From: Kitasatospora viridis
GTDB taxonomy: Bacteria > Actinomycetota > Actinomycetes > Streptomycetales > Streptomycetaceae
Reading direction: 5' to 3'
Assembly (NCBI RefSeq): GCF_007829815.1
Contig: NZ_VIWT01000001.1
Location: forward strand, 2,007,501-2,071,500
Length of the DNA: 64,000 nucleotides
A program made the position numbers and the translations under genes. Every line of letters starts with the position of its first letter. The stretch's first letter is position 1. The notes beneath the pieces are model-generated. The model did not search any database and had not been told where the DNA came from. It saw nothing but the letters and a program-made list of their open reading frames with translations. This document shows positions 32,201-39,127 of the stretch, piece after piece.

Positions 32201-34070
32201 GGGGGCCAGCCTCTCGGCCGGCCAGCTGGCCGCCGCGGGCTGGACCCCGAACGCCCCGATCACGGTCAACGGCGCGCCGATGACCGTGCCCAACTACAGC
32301 GTGGGCAAGGCCGACAACATCCTGTCCAGCGGCCAGACCGTCACCGTCGGCGGCACGGCCGCGGCGAACGCGGGCAACGCGGTGGAGTTCCTCGCCTTCG
32401 CCACCGGCGGCAACGTGACCAGCGCCTACAACTCCAGCGTCACCGGGACGATCACCTACCCCACCGACTCCACCGGCCACTCGGTCTGCGGCACGACCAC
32501 CAGCTACCCCTACTCGCTCGACATGGTCCCCGACTGGGTGAAGGGCGACCCCGGCACCCACGCCGTCGGCTTCGCCAACCGGAACCTGTCGAACGGCACG
32601 GACTCGTACGGCCCGCAGTTGTTCCCGATCTCGGTCGCCCTCCCCTGCCCCGGCGTGGCGATCCAGAGCATCACCCTGCCCGTGGTCACCAACCGCCTGG
32701 TCTACGGCACCAACGCCCTGCACATCATGGGCGTGGGCATCCGGCCCGCCTCCTACGTCCCGGGCAGCTCGCTCCTGCAGAACTGGACCGGCACCTGGGG
32801 CGCGAAGCAGGACACCCACGGCAAGGCCCTCGGCACCACCACCGAGCGGACCGCGGTCAGCATCACCCTGCCGGGCGCCAACCTGCGGCTCCGCCTCTCC
32901 AACGCGCTGGGCAGCCAGCCGATCACCCTCAACCACGTGACGGTGGCCCACCAGCAGAGCGGTGCGGTGCCCACCACCACCCCGGTCGGCGTGACCTTCA
33001 ACAACGGCTCACAGACCGTCACCATTCCGGCCGGCGGGGACGTCACCAGCGACGGCCTCGGCTTCCCGACCACCAGCAACGAAACGCTGCTGATCTCCTA
33101 CCAGTTGGCGAGCGGAACCACCGACGCCGCGTTCCACAGCGCGGCCAAGAACGCCACCTGGTACAGCTCGGCGCCCGGTGACCAGACCGCGGACACCACG
33201 GGCACGCCGTTCACCACGTCCGACGACAACGCCTACTGGCTCAGCGGCATCGACGTCTCGCCGACCAGCGGCAACACCGGCGCGCTGGTCCTCTACGGGG
33301 ACCAGACGGTCAACAGCGACACCACCACCCCCAACGGCCACTACCAGCTGTCCGACCTGATCTACGGGGACGTGGTGAAGGCCAACGCGTCGGACCCGAT
33401 CAGCTACCCGCTGTACGCGGTGGTCAACAACGGCCAGAACGGCTGGATCACGAGCAACAACCTGCTGCCGACCCTGTCGGGCAGTGCGAACCAGTACGCG
33501 CCGGGGAGTGCGACCGACCCGATCGACCGCTCCTCGCTCGCCGTGGCCAACGTCCACTCGGTGCTGATCTCCACCGGGACCTCCGACCTGCTGTCCGGCT
33601 CCAACGCGACCGACCTGGAGAACAAGCTCGGCGCGCTGGCCCAGTCGGTCAGGATCCGGTACTCCGACGCCAACGGCGGCTCCCGCAAGGTCGGGGTGTT
33701 CGTCGCCACCATCCCGGCGAACCCCGCCATCACCGGCACCGCGGAGACGACCCGACAGACCGTCAACAACTACATCCTGTGCGGATCGTCGACGCCGACC
33801 GCCGGAGCCTGCACCAGCAACGCCAACTGGCTGGGCGGCAAGGCCGACGGTGCGATCAACTTCGCCGCCGCGGTCGCGACCGACCACACCGACACCGGCC
33901 CGCTCAACCTCACCCGTGACTACTACACGGACAGCACCGGGAAGCAGTACCCCAGCCAGCTCTACTTCCAGGACCTGGCAGACCAGTACCAGAAGGACAG
34001 CACCAACGCGAACAACCCGGGCGGCGGTGGCGTCGGCGTCTCGCCGATGACCGCCCGCCGGGCGCAGTAA
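29280..34070 (+). CDS. Large secreted DNRLRE protein with degenerate SGNH-hydrolase C-terminus
   Basis: 1596 residues from ATG 29280. The signal peptide covers about 1-40 (RRATAVGLALGALTAGLLAG, ending AQAA). An RHS-protein-like N-module (NPDGTLTLRQHAAPVRVRKG) is followed by a DNRLRE domain at about 354-533, Fn3-like parts, and a jelly-roll at about 815-940. An SGNH-hydrolase region (about 1158-1580) opens with LLQNWTGTWGAK and contains LRLRLSNALGSQPITL. All catalytic blocks are altered: GDSxx is GDQTV (Q1342 for Ser), GxND is GTSD (residues 1433-1436), and the final DxxHP block reads GKQYPSQ (Y1557 for His). It is therefore probably a binding protein, not an esterase. Divergent from the RHS gene. 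Confidence 0.85.
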   Translation: MAINSSHTSPGARSRRATAVGLALGALTAGLLAGVAPAQAAPPAKPASAPAALPGKSGAPTSGARGGAAGPVVNQASPKPAAAPSALQQAESAALAKAKKTNSPVTVDQLTNETSETVINPDGTLTLRQHAAPVRVRKGASWTPIDTTLAKRADGRIAPGATDSDLSFSPGGNGPLITMIRDGKRLSISWPGTLPAPAVSGDTATYPAVLPDVDLAVTARGDGFSEVLVVKSAAAAANPQLATIHLGTTTDGLTLSQDNTGDALATDSGGHTVFAASPPMLWDSASAPTAPVTPAAHANAQTDAQAPATAAAPTPSSVHGPGDTAHATRLGFKVAQDQLSLTPDKGLLSSPATVYPVYIDPAWSGNPSLVSWLTLSNGGQKDTSGNVARVGFVGNWDGCAYVCNQTFRSYFQMNSSGFGGANVQSAYFYPYFSGVSQNDQPTDVRLDPLFDGNTNWSNKPTSSSVVASCTCNPGNTGASNVLNVIGAAQSAAANNWGSVDFEVDAHDETTKYQYKKIDPTQTYWTVTYYYAPDNPQVVGTTPQVNGPGGTFVPSSNVTMQISGGDRDGELVKAGFEIYHASNGSVTSVYQSGIWQGDYTSSSSPVTATGLPDGQYAWHGLLQSQQGNMQSPFTGWVFFTVSTAMPGTPDIESNQFPKNQFGGAYQDNGTFSLTTGNGPNDWGYIFSLDGDLTSTQWNQSAPPPTWSGGAPTRAQQYLVQSTGAATAITFPVGTVGPHTLYAKTISPAGIVSNEYAFGFWAGLTTPRFVSGDTLVSGVAAATNDDNTTTPVPAATSHTTGQLFAQGPVGWFSWYGAGQAMLANGTNPVSNGDSATFSFDLPHAGYWDLGANLTKAGDYGQYSLTLDQGGAKPATLITGFDAYNPAAPVVTTQFVDFGSPLSQTTQQPIPLTQGVHTLTLTITGKNAASAGYQAGIDVLRLAPMSATCTIVDLTACQNNTAISADNNHLAADADGVGASLSAGQLAAAGWTPNAPITVNGAPMTVPNYSVGKADNILSSGQTVTVGGTAAANAGNAVEFLAFATGGNVTSAYNSSVTGTITYPTDSTGHSVCGTTTSYPYSLDMVPDWVKGDPGTHAVGFANRNLSNGTDSYGPQLFPISVALPCPGVAIQSITLPVVTNRLVYGTNALHIMGVGIRPASYVPGSSLLQNWTGTWGAKQDTHGKALGTTTERTAVSITLPGANLRLRLSNALGSQPITLNHVTVAHQQSGAVPTTTPVGVTFNNGSQTVTIPAGGDVTSDGLGFPTTSNETLLISYQLASGTTDAAFHSAAKNATWYSSAPGDQTADTTGTPFTTSDDNAYWLSGIDVSPTSGNTGALVLYGDQTVNSDTTTPNGHYQLSDLIYGDVVKANASDPISYPLYAVVNNGQNGWITSNNLLPTLSGSANQYAPGSATDPIDRSSLAVANVHSVLISTGTSDLLSGSNATDLENKLGALAQSVRIRYSDANGGSRKVGVFVATIPANPAITGTAETTRQTVNNYILCGSSTPTAGACTSNANWLGGKADGAINFAAAVATDHTDTGPLNLTRDYYTDSTGKQYPSQLYFQDLADQYQKDSTNANNPGGGGVGVSPMTARRAQ

Positions 34071-34095
34071 GGCCGGCAACGCCCCACCGGTTCCC

Positions 34096-34134
34096 CGAGC
34101 CGCCGGTCGCCCCTCCCGGGCGGCCGGCGGCTCG
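34096..34134 (+). terminator. Hairpin after the DNRLRE/SGNH gene
   Basis: 17-bp arms (34096-34112 and 34118-34134) with one mismatch and a 5-base loop, 26 bp past the stop. Also placed to end the convergent regulator gene. Confidence 0.7.
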
Positions 34135-34161
34135 GCCGTCGACCCCCGCCCGCCCCCGCCG

Positions 34162-35106
34162 CTACCCCGCGAAGGCCCGCCGGTACGCCAGCGGCGTGGT
34201 CCCCACCCGCCGGCCGAAGTGGTGCCGCAGGGTGGCCGCGTTGCCGAAGCCGACCCGCGCCGCCACCGACTCGACCGGCTCGTCGGTCTCCTCCAGCAGG
34301 CGCTGGGCGAAGAGCACCCGCTGGCCGATCAGCCAGCGCAGCGGAGTGGTGCCGGTCTCCTGCTGGAAGCGGCGGGCGAAGGTGCGCGGGGCCATGTGGG
34401 CCCGCGCGGCGAGCTGGTCCACCGTCCAGTCGCGGTCGAGTTCGGCGCGCATCCAGTCGAGCACGCCGCTGAAGGGGGTGCCGTCGGGCTCCGGGAGCGG
34501 ACGGTTGACGTACTGGGCCTGGCCGCCGTCGCGGTGCGGGGCGACCACCATCCGGCGGGCGATCCCCCGGGCCACCTCCGCGCCCTGGAGCTTGCGCACC
34601 AGGTGCAGGCAGGCGTCGATCCCGGCGGCGGTGCCGGCCGAGGTGATCACCGGGTCCTCGTCCACGTAGAGCACGTCCGGGTGCACGGCGGCCAGCGGGA
34701 AGCGGGCGGCCAGCTCGTCGGTGTAGCGCCAGTGCGTGGTGCAGCCGCGGCCGTCCAGCAGGCCGGCCGCGCCGAGCAGGAAGGCGCCGCTGCAGATCGA
34801 GAGCACCCGGGCGCCGCGCGCCACGCTCTCCCGCAGCGCGGTGATCAGTTCGATCGGGTACTCCTCGCGGATCCCGCTGGCCGTCACCACCACCAGGTCG
34901 GCGGTGGCCAGCCGCTCCACCCCGTGCGGCACGTTGACGCTGAAACCGGCGTGGGTGCGCAGCTCCCCCGGCCGGTTCGAGGCCAGCGCGAAGTCGTAGG
35001 CCGGCAGGCCCTGTTCGCTCCGGTCCAGCCCGAACACCTCGCAGGCCACCCCGAGTTCGAACGGGTGGACCTCCTCCATCACCACGGCGACCACGCTCTT
35101 CAGCAT
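34162..35106 (-). CDS. GlxA-family regulator (DJ-1/PfpI domain plus AraC HTH)
   Basis: 314 residues from ATG 35106. The N-terminal DJ-1-like domain (1-190) runs from KSVVAVVMEEVHPFELGVACEVFG to the nucleophile-elbow region VLSICSGAFLLGAAGLLDGR. AraC helices follow (about 215-314): WTVDQLAARAHMAPRTFARRFQQETGTTPLRW, with the second HTH in VESVAARVGFGNAATLRHHF. GlxA-type regulators are usually activators or repressors of an adjacent gene. The palindrome at 35135-35177 in the divergent gap is the likely target. Confidence 0.9.
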   Translation of the reverse strand: MLKSVVAVVMEEVHPFELGVACEVFGLDRSEQGLPAYDFALASNRPGELRTHAGFSVNVPHGVERLATADLVVVTASGIREEYPIELITALRESVARGARVLSICSGAFLLGAAGLLDGRGCTTHWRYTDELAARFPLAAVHPDVLYVDEDPVITSAGTAAGIDACLHLVRKLQGAEVARGIARRMVVAPHRDGGQAQYVNRPLPEPDGTPFSGVLDWMRAELDRDWTVDQLAARAHMAPRTFARRFQQETGTTPLRWLIGQRVLFAQRLLEETDEPVESVAARVGFGNAATLRHHFGRRVGTTPLAYRRAFAG

Positions 35107-35134
35107 GTCGGCCAGCCTACCGAAGAGCTGGCAG

Positions 35135-35177
35135 CAATTCGATGGAGAGTGGCGTTCCTGCCACTCGTTCCGAATTG
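35135..35177. promoter_or_regulatory. Nested palindrome, likely GlxA-type operator
   Basis: Outer arms CAATTCG (35135-35141) and CGAATTG (35171-35177) flank perfect inner arms GAGTGGC (35147-35153) and GCCACTC (35160-35166). The total is 43 bp in the 94-bp gap between the GlxA-type gene and the small ORF at 35201. It contains the GTTCCTGCCACTCGTTCCG stretch, which covers the probable promoter of the plus-strand gene. Confidence 0.65.
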
Positions 35178-35200
35178 AACATCCGAGCAGAGTGGAGGAC

Positions 35201-35533
35201 ATGAACCCCTCCACCATCGCCACCGTCCTGGCCTTCACCGGCCTGGTCAGCGGGATCGGCGTGCTCGGCCACCTGGTCGGCCGGGACGTGGACCGCGCCG
35301 CCCGCCAGGGCCGGGACAACTGGCACCGCCCGACCGGCTACCCGACCGATCCCGCCCGCTCCGACCGTCTGCACACCACCGACCCCGACCCCGTCCCGCC
35401 GGCCCCGGCCGACCCCGGCCGGCTGCGCGGCACCCTCCCCGCCGCCTCCGACCTGCGGCTTGGCACACTTGCCCGATGGACATCCTCATCCGGACCGCGA
35501 CCGAAGCCGATCTCGACGCCGCGGGTGAGGTGA
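35201..35533 (+). CDS. Small hypothetical membrane-anchored protein
   Basis: 110 residues with a very good ribosome site (GTGGAGGAC directly before ATG). One hydrophobic helix (TIATVLAFTGLVSGIGVLGHLVG) is followed by a charged Asp/Pro-rich tail. Codon third positions are G/C-rich until about 35460 and then lose that bias, and the frame runs 58 bp into the GNAT gene. The true end may therefore be different, or a shift near 35460 may have extended it. Divergent from the GlxA-type regulator, which may control it. No family recognised. Confidence 0.5.
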   Translation: MNPSTIATVLAFTGLVSGIGVLGHLVGRDVDRAARQGRDNWHRPTGYPTDPARSDRLHTTDPDPVPPAPADPGRLRGTLPAASDLRLGTLARWTSSSGPRPKPISTPRVR

Positions 35534-35970
35534 CGGTCGAGGCCTTCGTCGGCGACGGTCACACCGCCCCCACCGCCGACTACGTGACCCTGCTGCGCGA
35601 CGCCCGCCGCCGGGCCGCCGAGGCCGAACTGCTGGTCGCCGTCGACCCGGCCGACCAGCGGGTGCTCGGCTGCGTCACCTTCGCGGTCGGCGGGCAGCCC
35701 TGGGCCGACATCGCCGCCCCCGAGGAGGGCGAGATCCGGATGCTCGCCGCCGCGGCCGCGGCCCGTGGCCGGGGCGTGGGCGAGGCCCTGGTGCGCGCCT
35801 GCGTCGCCCGCAGCCGCGAGCTCGGCCTGGTCGGCATGGCCTTCTCCACCCGCCCGGGCATGCGCGCCGCCCACCGGATCTACGAGCGGGTCGGCTTCCA
35901 CCGGGCCCCGGAGCGCGACTGGCGCCCGCGCCCTGAGATCGAGCTCTGGGTGTACGAAATGCGCTTCTGA
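35476..35970 (+). CDS. GNAT-family N-acetyltransferase
   Basis: 164 residues. The start DILIRTATEADLDAAGEVTVEAF and the acetyl-CoA motif EIRMLAAAAAARGRGVGEALVRACVAR are textbook GNAT, followed by FSTRPGMRAAHRIYERVGFHRAPE with the closing GF-x-R block. Cytosolic. It overlaps the small ORF upstream. Substrate not readable. Confidence 0.88.
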   Translation: MDILIRTATEADLDAAGEVTVEAFVGDGHTAPTADYVTLLRDARRRAAEAELLVAVDPADQRVLGCVTFAVGGQPWADIAAPEEGEIRMLAAAAAARGRGVGEALVRACVARSRELGLVGMAFSTRPGMRAAHRIYERVGFHRAPERDWRPRPEIELWVYEMRF

Positions 35971-36387
35971 ACCACGGTCAGCCGGCCCGCCGCTCGAACG
36001 CGACGCAGCTCACACCGCATCACATCGCACAACAACGATTTGGTCACGGGTGATCGACGGCGAACTGACTGCGGTCGGCAAATGCCCCGAATCGCTTGGA
36101 AAAGGGGCGCTTCGCGGCCTCCGCGGCGACCACCACCCCAGCAAACCTTCAGAGTGCTCAGCGTATTATCCCTCTGGTCTGCCGGTGGGATGCGAGCTCT
36201 TCTAGCCTTCCCCGCCAGACGTTCTTCGCATACGAGCAGTATGGGGGCGGGGGCGTTGACGACTCCGATCTGGCATCACGGCGCGCACCGAAGGCAGTAG
36301 CGGAAGCAGCCATCTGCGCTCCCGCACTGCGACCCGGTGACCGCCGGTGCCGGCACCCCACGGGGATGGGTTGTCAGGAGGACCGGG
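35971..36387 (+). other. 417-bp leader/intergenic region before the glycan operon
   Basis: No convincing coding sequence. Composition is AT-richer than the surroundings around 36020-36260. Inverted repeats are visible: ATGCGA (36190-36195) with TCGCAT (36226-36231), and enclosing GTCTG/CAGAC arms near 36178 and 36217. This suggests a structured 5' leader. TTGACG near 36256 and GCGTATTATCC near 36160 are possible promoter pieces. I could not match it to a known riboswitch class. It ends in AGGAGG before the GTG at 36388. Confidence 0.4.
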
Positions 36388-37809
36388 GTGACGCTCACCC
36401 GTCTAGAAGCCAAGCAGTTGAGACGACAGGCCGATTGGCGTCCGTCCTTCCTGCCGTTCTTGATCACGTTCTGCCTCTGTCTGGGCATCTCCTGGAGCAC
36501 CTACTCCTCCCGGACCGGTCTGATCGGCTGGATCACCACCGTGGTGTGGACCCTGCCGACCCTCGCCTCGGCAGTGGGTCTGCTCGGCGCCCTGCTCACC
36601 AGCCGACGGATGCGCAGGCAGCGCCACTGGGGCAAGCCGCAGCGCGCCGAGGACGACACGCTGCTGGTCGTGGTGCCGACGATCGGCCGGCACGACACCT
36701 ACCCCGCGCTGGAACGGGCGGTGCTCAGCTACGCCAAGTACCTGCCCGGCTTCTTCCCCCACCTGCGGATCGACATCATCACCGAGGAGGGCTGCGAGGC
36801 CCAGCCGGACATCGACGCGCTGGCGCTGACCGACCCGGTCTTCCGCGTGGTCGTCGTGCCGCGCGACTACCGCACGCCCAACGGCACCCGCTTCAAGGCC
36901 CGGGCCAACAACTACTCCCACGAGCTGCGGATCGCCGAGGGCGAGGCGGTCGACGACGTCTGGGTCCTGCACATGGACGACGACACCGGCGTGGGAGCCG
37001 ACACCGCCGCCGCGATGGCCCGGTTCATCAACGCCCAGCGCCGGGCCGGTGCGGACGCCAAGCACCTGGCCCAGGGGGTCCTGACCTACCCCCGCGAACT
37101 GGCCGTCAACCGGATGACCTGGCTCGCCGATTCGGTCCGCCCGTCCTGCGACATCACGCTCTTCGCGGTGATGACCGGCAGCGGCACCCCCTACGCCGGC
37201 CTGCACGGCGAACTGCTGCTGATCCGCTCCTCGATCGAGGCGACCATCGGCTGGGACTTCGGCCCCAAGGCCATCGTCGAGGACGCCCAGCTCGCCCTGC
37301 ACTTCTGCGCCCGCTACAAGGGGCGCAGCGACTGGTTCTCCGGTGCCTGCTACGGGGCGTCGCCCGCCACCATGCAGGACCTGATGAAGCAGCGCGAGCG
37401 CTGGGCCTGGGGGTTGATCGCCCTCGCCTTCAACCGGACCGTCCCGCTGAAGAGCCGTCTGCTGCTGATGTACAACGTCACGGCCTGGACGCTCGGCCTC
37501 TTCCAGCACGTGGGCATCATCCTGGCGCTGGGCGCGCTGCTCGGCGACCTGAACACCTCCCCCTTCACCCGGGTGATCCTGCCGCTCTGGGCGATGAACG
37601 TCGCGTCCGGCGTGTGGATGTACTGGGAGGGCCTCAAGCTCAACGTCACCGTCTCCGCGGACGCCCGCCGTGCCTGGTGGGAGCCGATCGCGGTGGTCGG
37701 CCTCATCCCGTTCTTCTCGCTCTACGAGGGCCTGGCGGTGTTCCGCGGTTTCCTGCGCTTCCTGCGCGGCACCGAGAACAAGTTCGTCGTGATCGCCAAA
37801 CCCGCGTGA
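36388..37809 (+). CDS. Processive GT2 glycosyltransferase (egghead/beta-mannosyltransferase-like)
   Basis: 473 residues; GTG 36388 is chosen for the AGGAGG 8 bp upstream. Two N-terminal TM helices (about 17-65) are followed by the GT-A domain with LLVVVPTIGRHDTYPALERAV, the metal site MDDDTG, the acceptor motif IVEDAQLAL (ED) and QRERWAWG (the QxxRW motif of processive synthases). Three or so TM helices follow to the end. The GTRFKARANNYSHELR segment and overall plan resemble egghead/BRE-3-type beta-mannosyltransferases. It should polymerise or extend a glycan at the membrane from nucleotide sugars. Confidence 0.85.
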   Translation: MTLTRLEAKQLRRQADWRPSFLPFLITFCLCLGISWSTYSSRTGLIGWITTVVWTLPTLASAVGLLGALLTSRRMRRQRHWGKPQRAEDDTLLVVVPTIGRHDTYPALERAVLSYAKYLPGFFPHLRIDIITEEGCEAQPDIDALALTDPVFRVVVVPRDYRTPNGTRFKARANNYSHELRIAEGEAVDDVWVLHMDDDTGVGADTAAAMARFINAQRRAGADAKHLAQGVLTYPRELAVNRMTWLADSVRPSCDITLFAVMTGSGTPYAGLHGELLLIRSSIEATIGWDFGPKAIVEDAQLALHFCARYKGRSDWFSGACYGASPATMQDLMKQRERWAWGLIALAFNRTVPLKSRLLLMYNVTAWTLGLFQHVGIILALGALLGDLNTSPFTRVILPLWAMNVASGVWMYWEGLKLNVTVSADARRAWWEPIAVVGLIPFFSLYEGLAVFRGFLRFLRGTENKFVVIAKPA

Positions 37810-37885
37810 GCCCGTCCCGACGCCGCTACCTCGGGGCCCCCGCCCCGCGGGCCGACCGGACACGCACCATCCTTGGAGCAACACT

Positions 37886-39070
37886 GTGTCAACTCTGATG
37901 ACGCGCAACCGGTTCCGGGCGCTGACGGCGGGCCTCACCGTGCTCCTGCTGGCGGCCGTCAGCGGTTGTGCCCTGGGGACGACCGACGCCGGTCCGCCGC
38001 CACCGCCGATCCCGGTCGAGAGCGACACCCCGGCCGCACCGGCCGACGCGCCCAGTGCGGCGAGCACGCCGACCAGCCGGGTGCACTTCCCCTGGCAACC
38101 CGGCAAGCCCGAGCTTGGGATCCAGGTCTTCTGGGCGGACACCTCCAAGGACACCGACCAGACCGTCCAGCTCAAGATCAACCGAATGATCGACTACGTG
38201 CTGGCGCTGGACGCCAACTCGATCTCCATCTCCTTCCCGTTCAACACCGCGGGCCCCAGCGCCAGCGCGGTCAGCGACGGCTCGGACACCCCGTCACCGG
38301 CGCGGCTGGCCATGGCGGTCCGGTCCGCGAAGGCCGCGGGCCTGCGCGTCACCGTCCGCCCGACCCTGGACGAGTCCTCCCTGACCGCGGTGTCCGCCAA
38401 GGAGTGGCGCGGCACCATCCACCCCAGCAGCCCGGCGGCCTGGTTCCAGTCCTACGACGCCTTCCTGGCGCCGTACCTGAAGGAGGCCCAGCAGGACAAG
38501 GTCGACACCTTCGTCATCGGCACCGAGTTCACCTCGATGCAGCCCGATCCGCGCTGGGCGGAAACGGTGAACCAGGCGAAGACGATCTACTCCGGTGAGC
38601 TGACCTACGCCGCCAACTGGGACAGCTACGTGGCGGACCCGATCAACATCCCGGTGTCCCGGATCGGCGTGGACGCCTACCCTCCGCTCAAGAACGTCCC
38701 CGACAGCGCCGGCATCCAGCAGCTGGTGGACGGTTGGAACAGCTGGCTCGACGGCAAGGCCACCGGCCCGCTCCCGAACGCGCTCTTCTACGAGGTGGAC
38801 GCGCCGGCCGAGAACGGCGCGTACGCCCACCCCGGCGTGTGGGGCAACGGCGGCGGCAACCGGAACCTCACCACCCAGGCCAACTGGTTCGCCGCGGCCT
38901 GCCAGGTCGCCAAGGACCGCCACCTCTCCGGCCTGTACTGGTGGCGGTACGACCTGCACCAGGATCCGCAGACCGCCGACCCGCAGCACGACCGCAGCGA
39001 CTCCTGGCTGGGCCGGCCGGCGGCCCAGACCATCCGCACCTGCTTCGACAGCTGGGCGACCGGCGGCTGA
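37886..39070 (+). CDS. Lipoprotein with GH113-like glycoside hydrolase fold
   Basis: 394 residues from GTG 37886 (GGAG 7 bp upstream; ATG at 37898 is also possible). The lipoprotein signal ends in VSGCALG (lipobox Cys at about 31), followed by a Pro-rich linker of about 45 residues. The barrel begins at LGIQVFWADTSKDT and contains VIGTEFTSM, with a Glu where GH113 mannanases have the acid/base, and FYEVDAPAENG, with the candidate nucleophile Glu, then LSGLYWWRYD. It lies outside the membrane next to a mannosyltransferase-like synthase and may trim or bind the polymer. Family assignment is by motif only. Confidence 0.7.
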   Translation: MSTLMTRNRFRALTAGLTVLLLAAVSGCALGTTDAGPPPPPIPVESDTPAAPADAPSAASTPTSRVHFPWQPGKPELGIQVFWADTSKDTDQTVQLKINRMIDYVLALDANSISISFPFNTAGPSASAVSDGSDTPSPARLAMAVRSAKAAGLRVTVRPTLDESSLTAVSAKEWRGTIHPSSPAAWFQSYDAFLAPYLKEAQQDKVDTFVIGTEFTSMQPDPRWAETVNQAKTIYSGELTYAANWDSYVADPINIPVSRIGVDAYPPLKNVPDSAGIQQLVDGWNSWLDGKATGPLPNALFYEVDAPAENGAYAHPGVWGNGGGNRNLTTQANWFAAACQVAKDRHLSGLYWWRYDLHQDPQTADPQHDRSDSWLGRPAAQTIRTCFDSWATGG

Positions 39071-39127
39071 GCCGCGCCCCGGTCAGCCCACCGCACCACC
39101 CTCTGAACCCGACTTGGAGCCAGACCC

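Noticed and set aside
36060..36160. Possible c-di-GMP-type or ydaO-type riboswitch before the GT2 gene
   Set aside because: GGCAAAT and CGCTTCGC vaguely recall the c-di-GMP-I core, but the invariant CGCAAAGC/GGTAGG elements are absent; ydaO landmarks are also missing.
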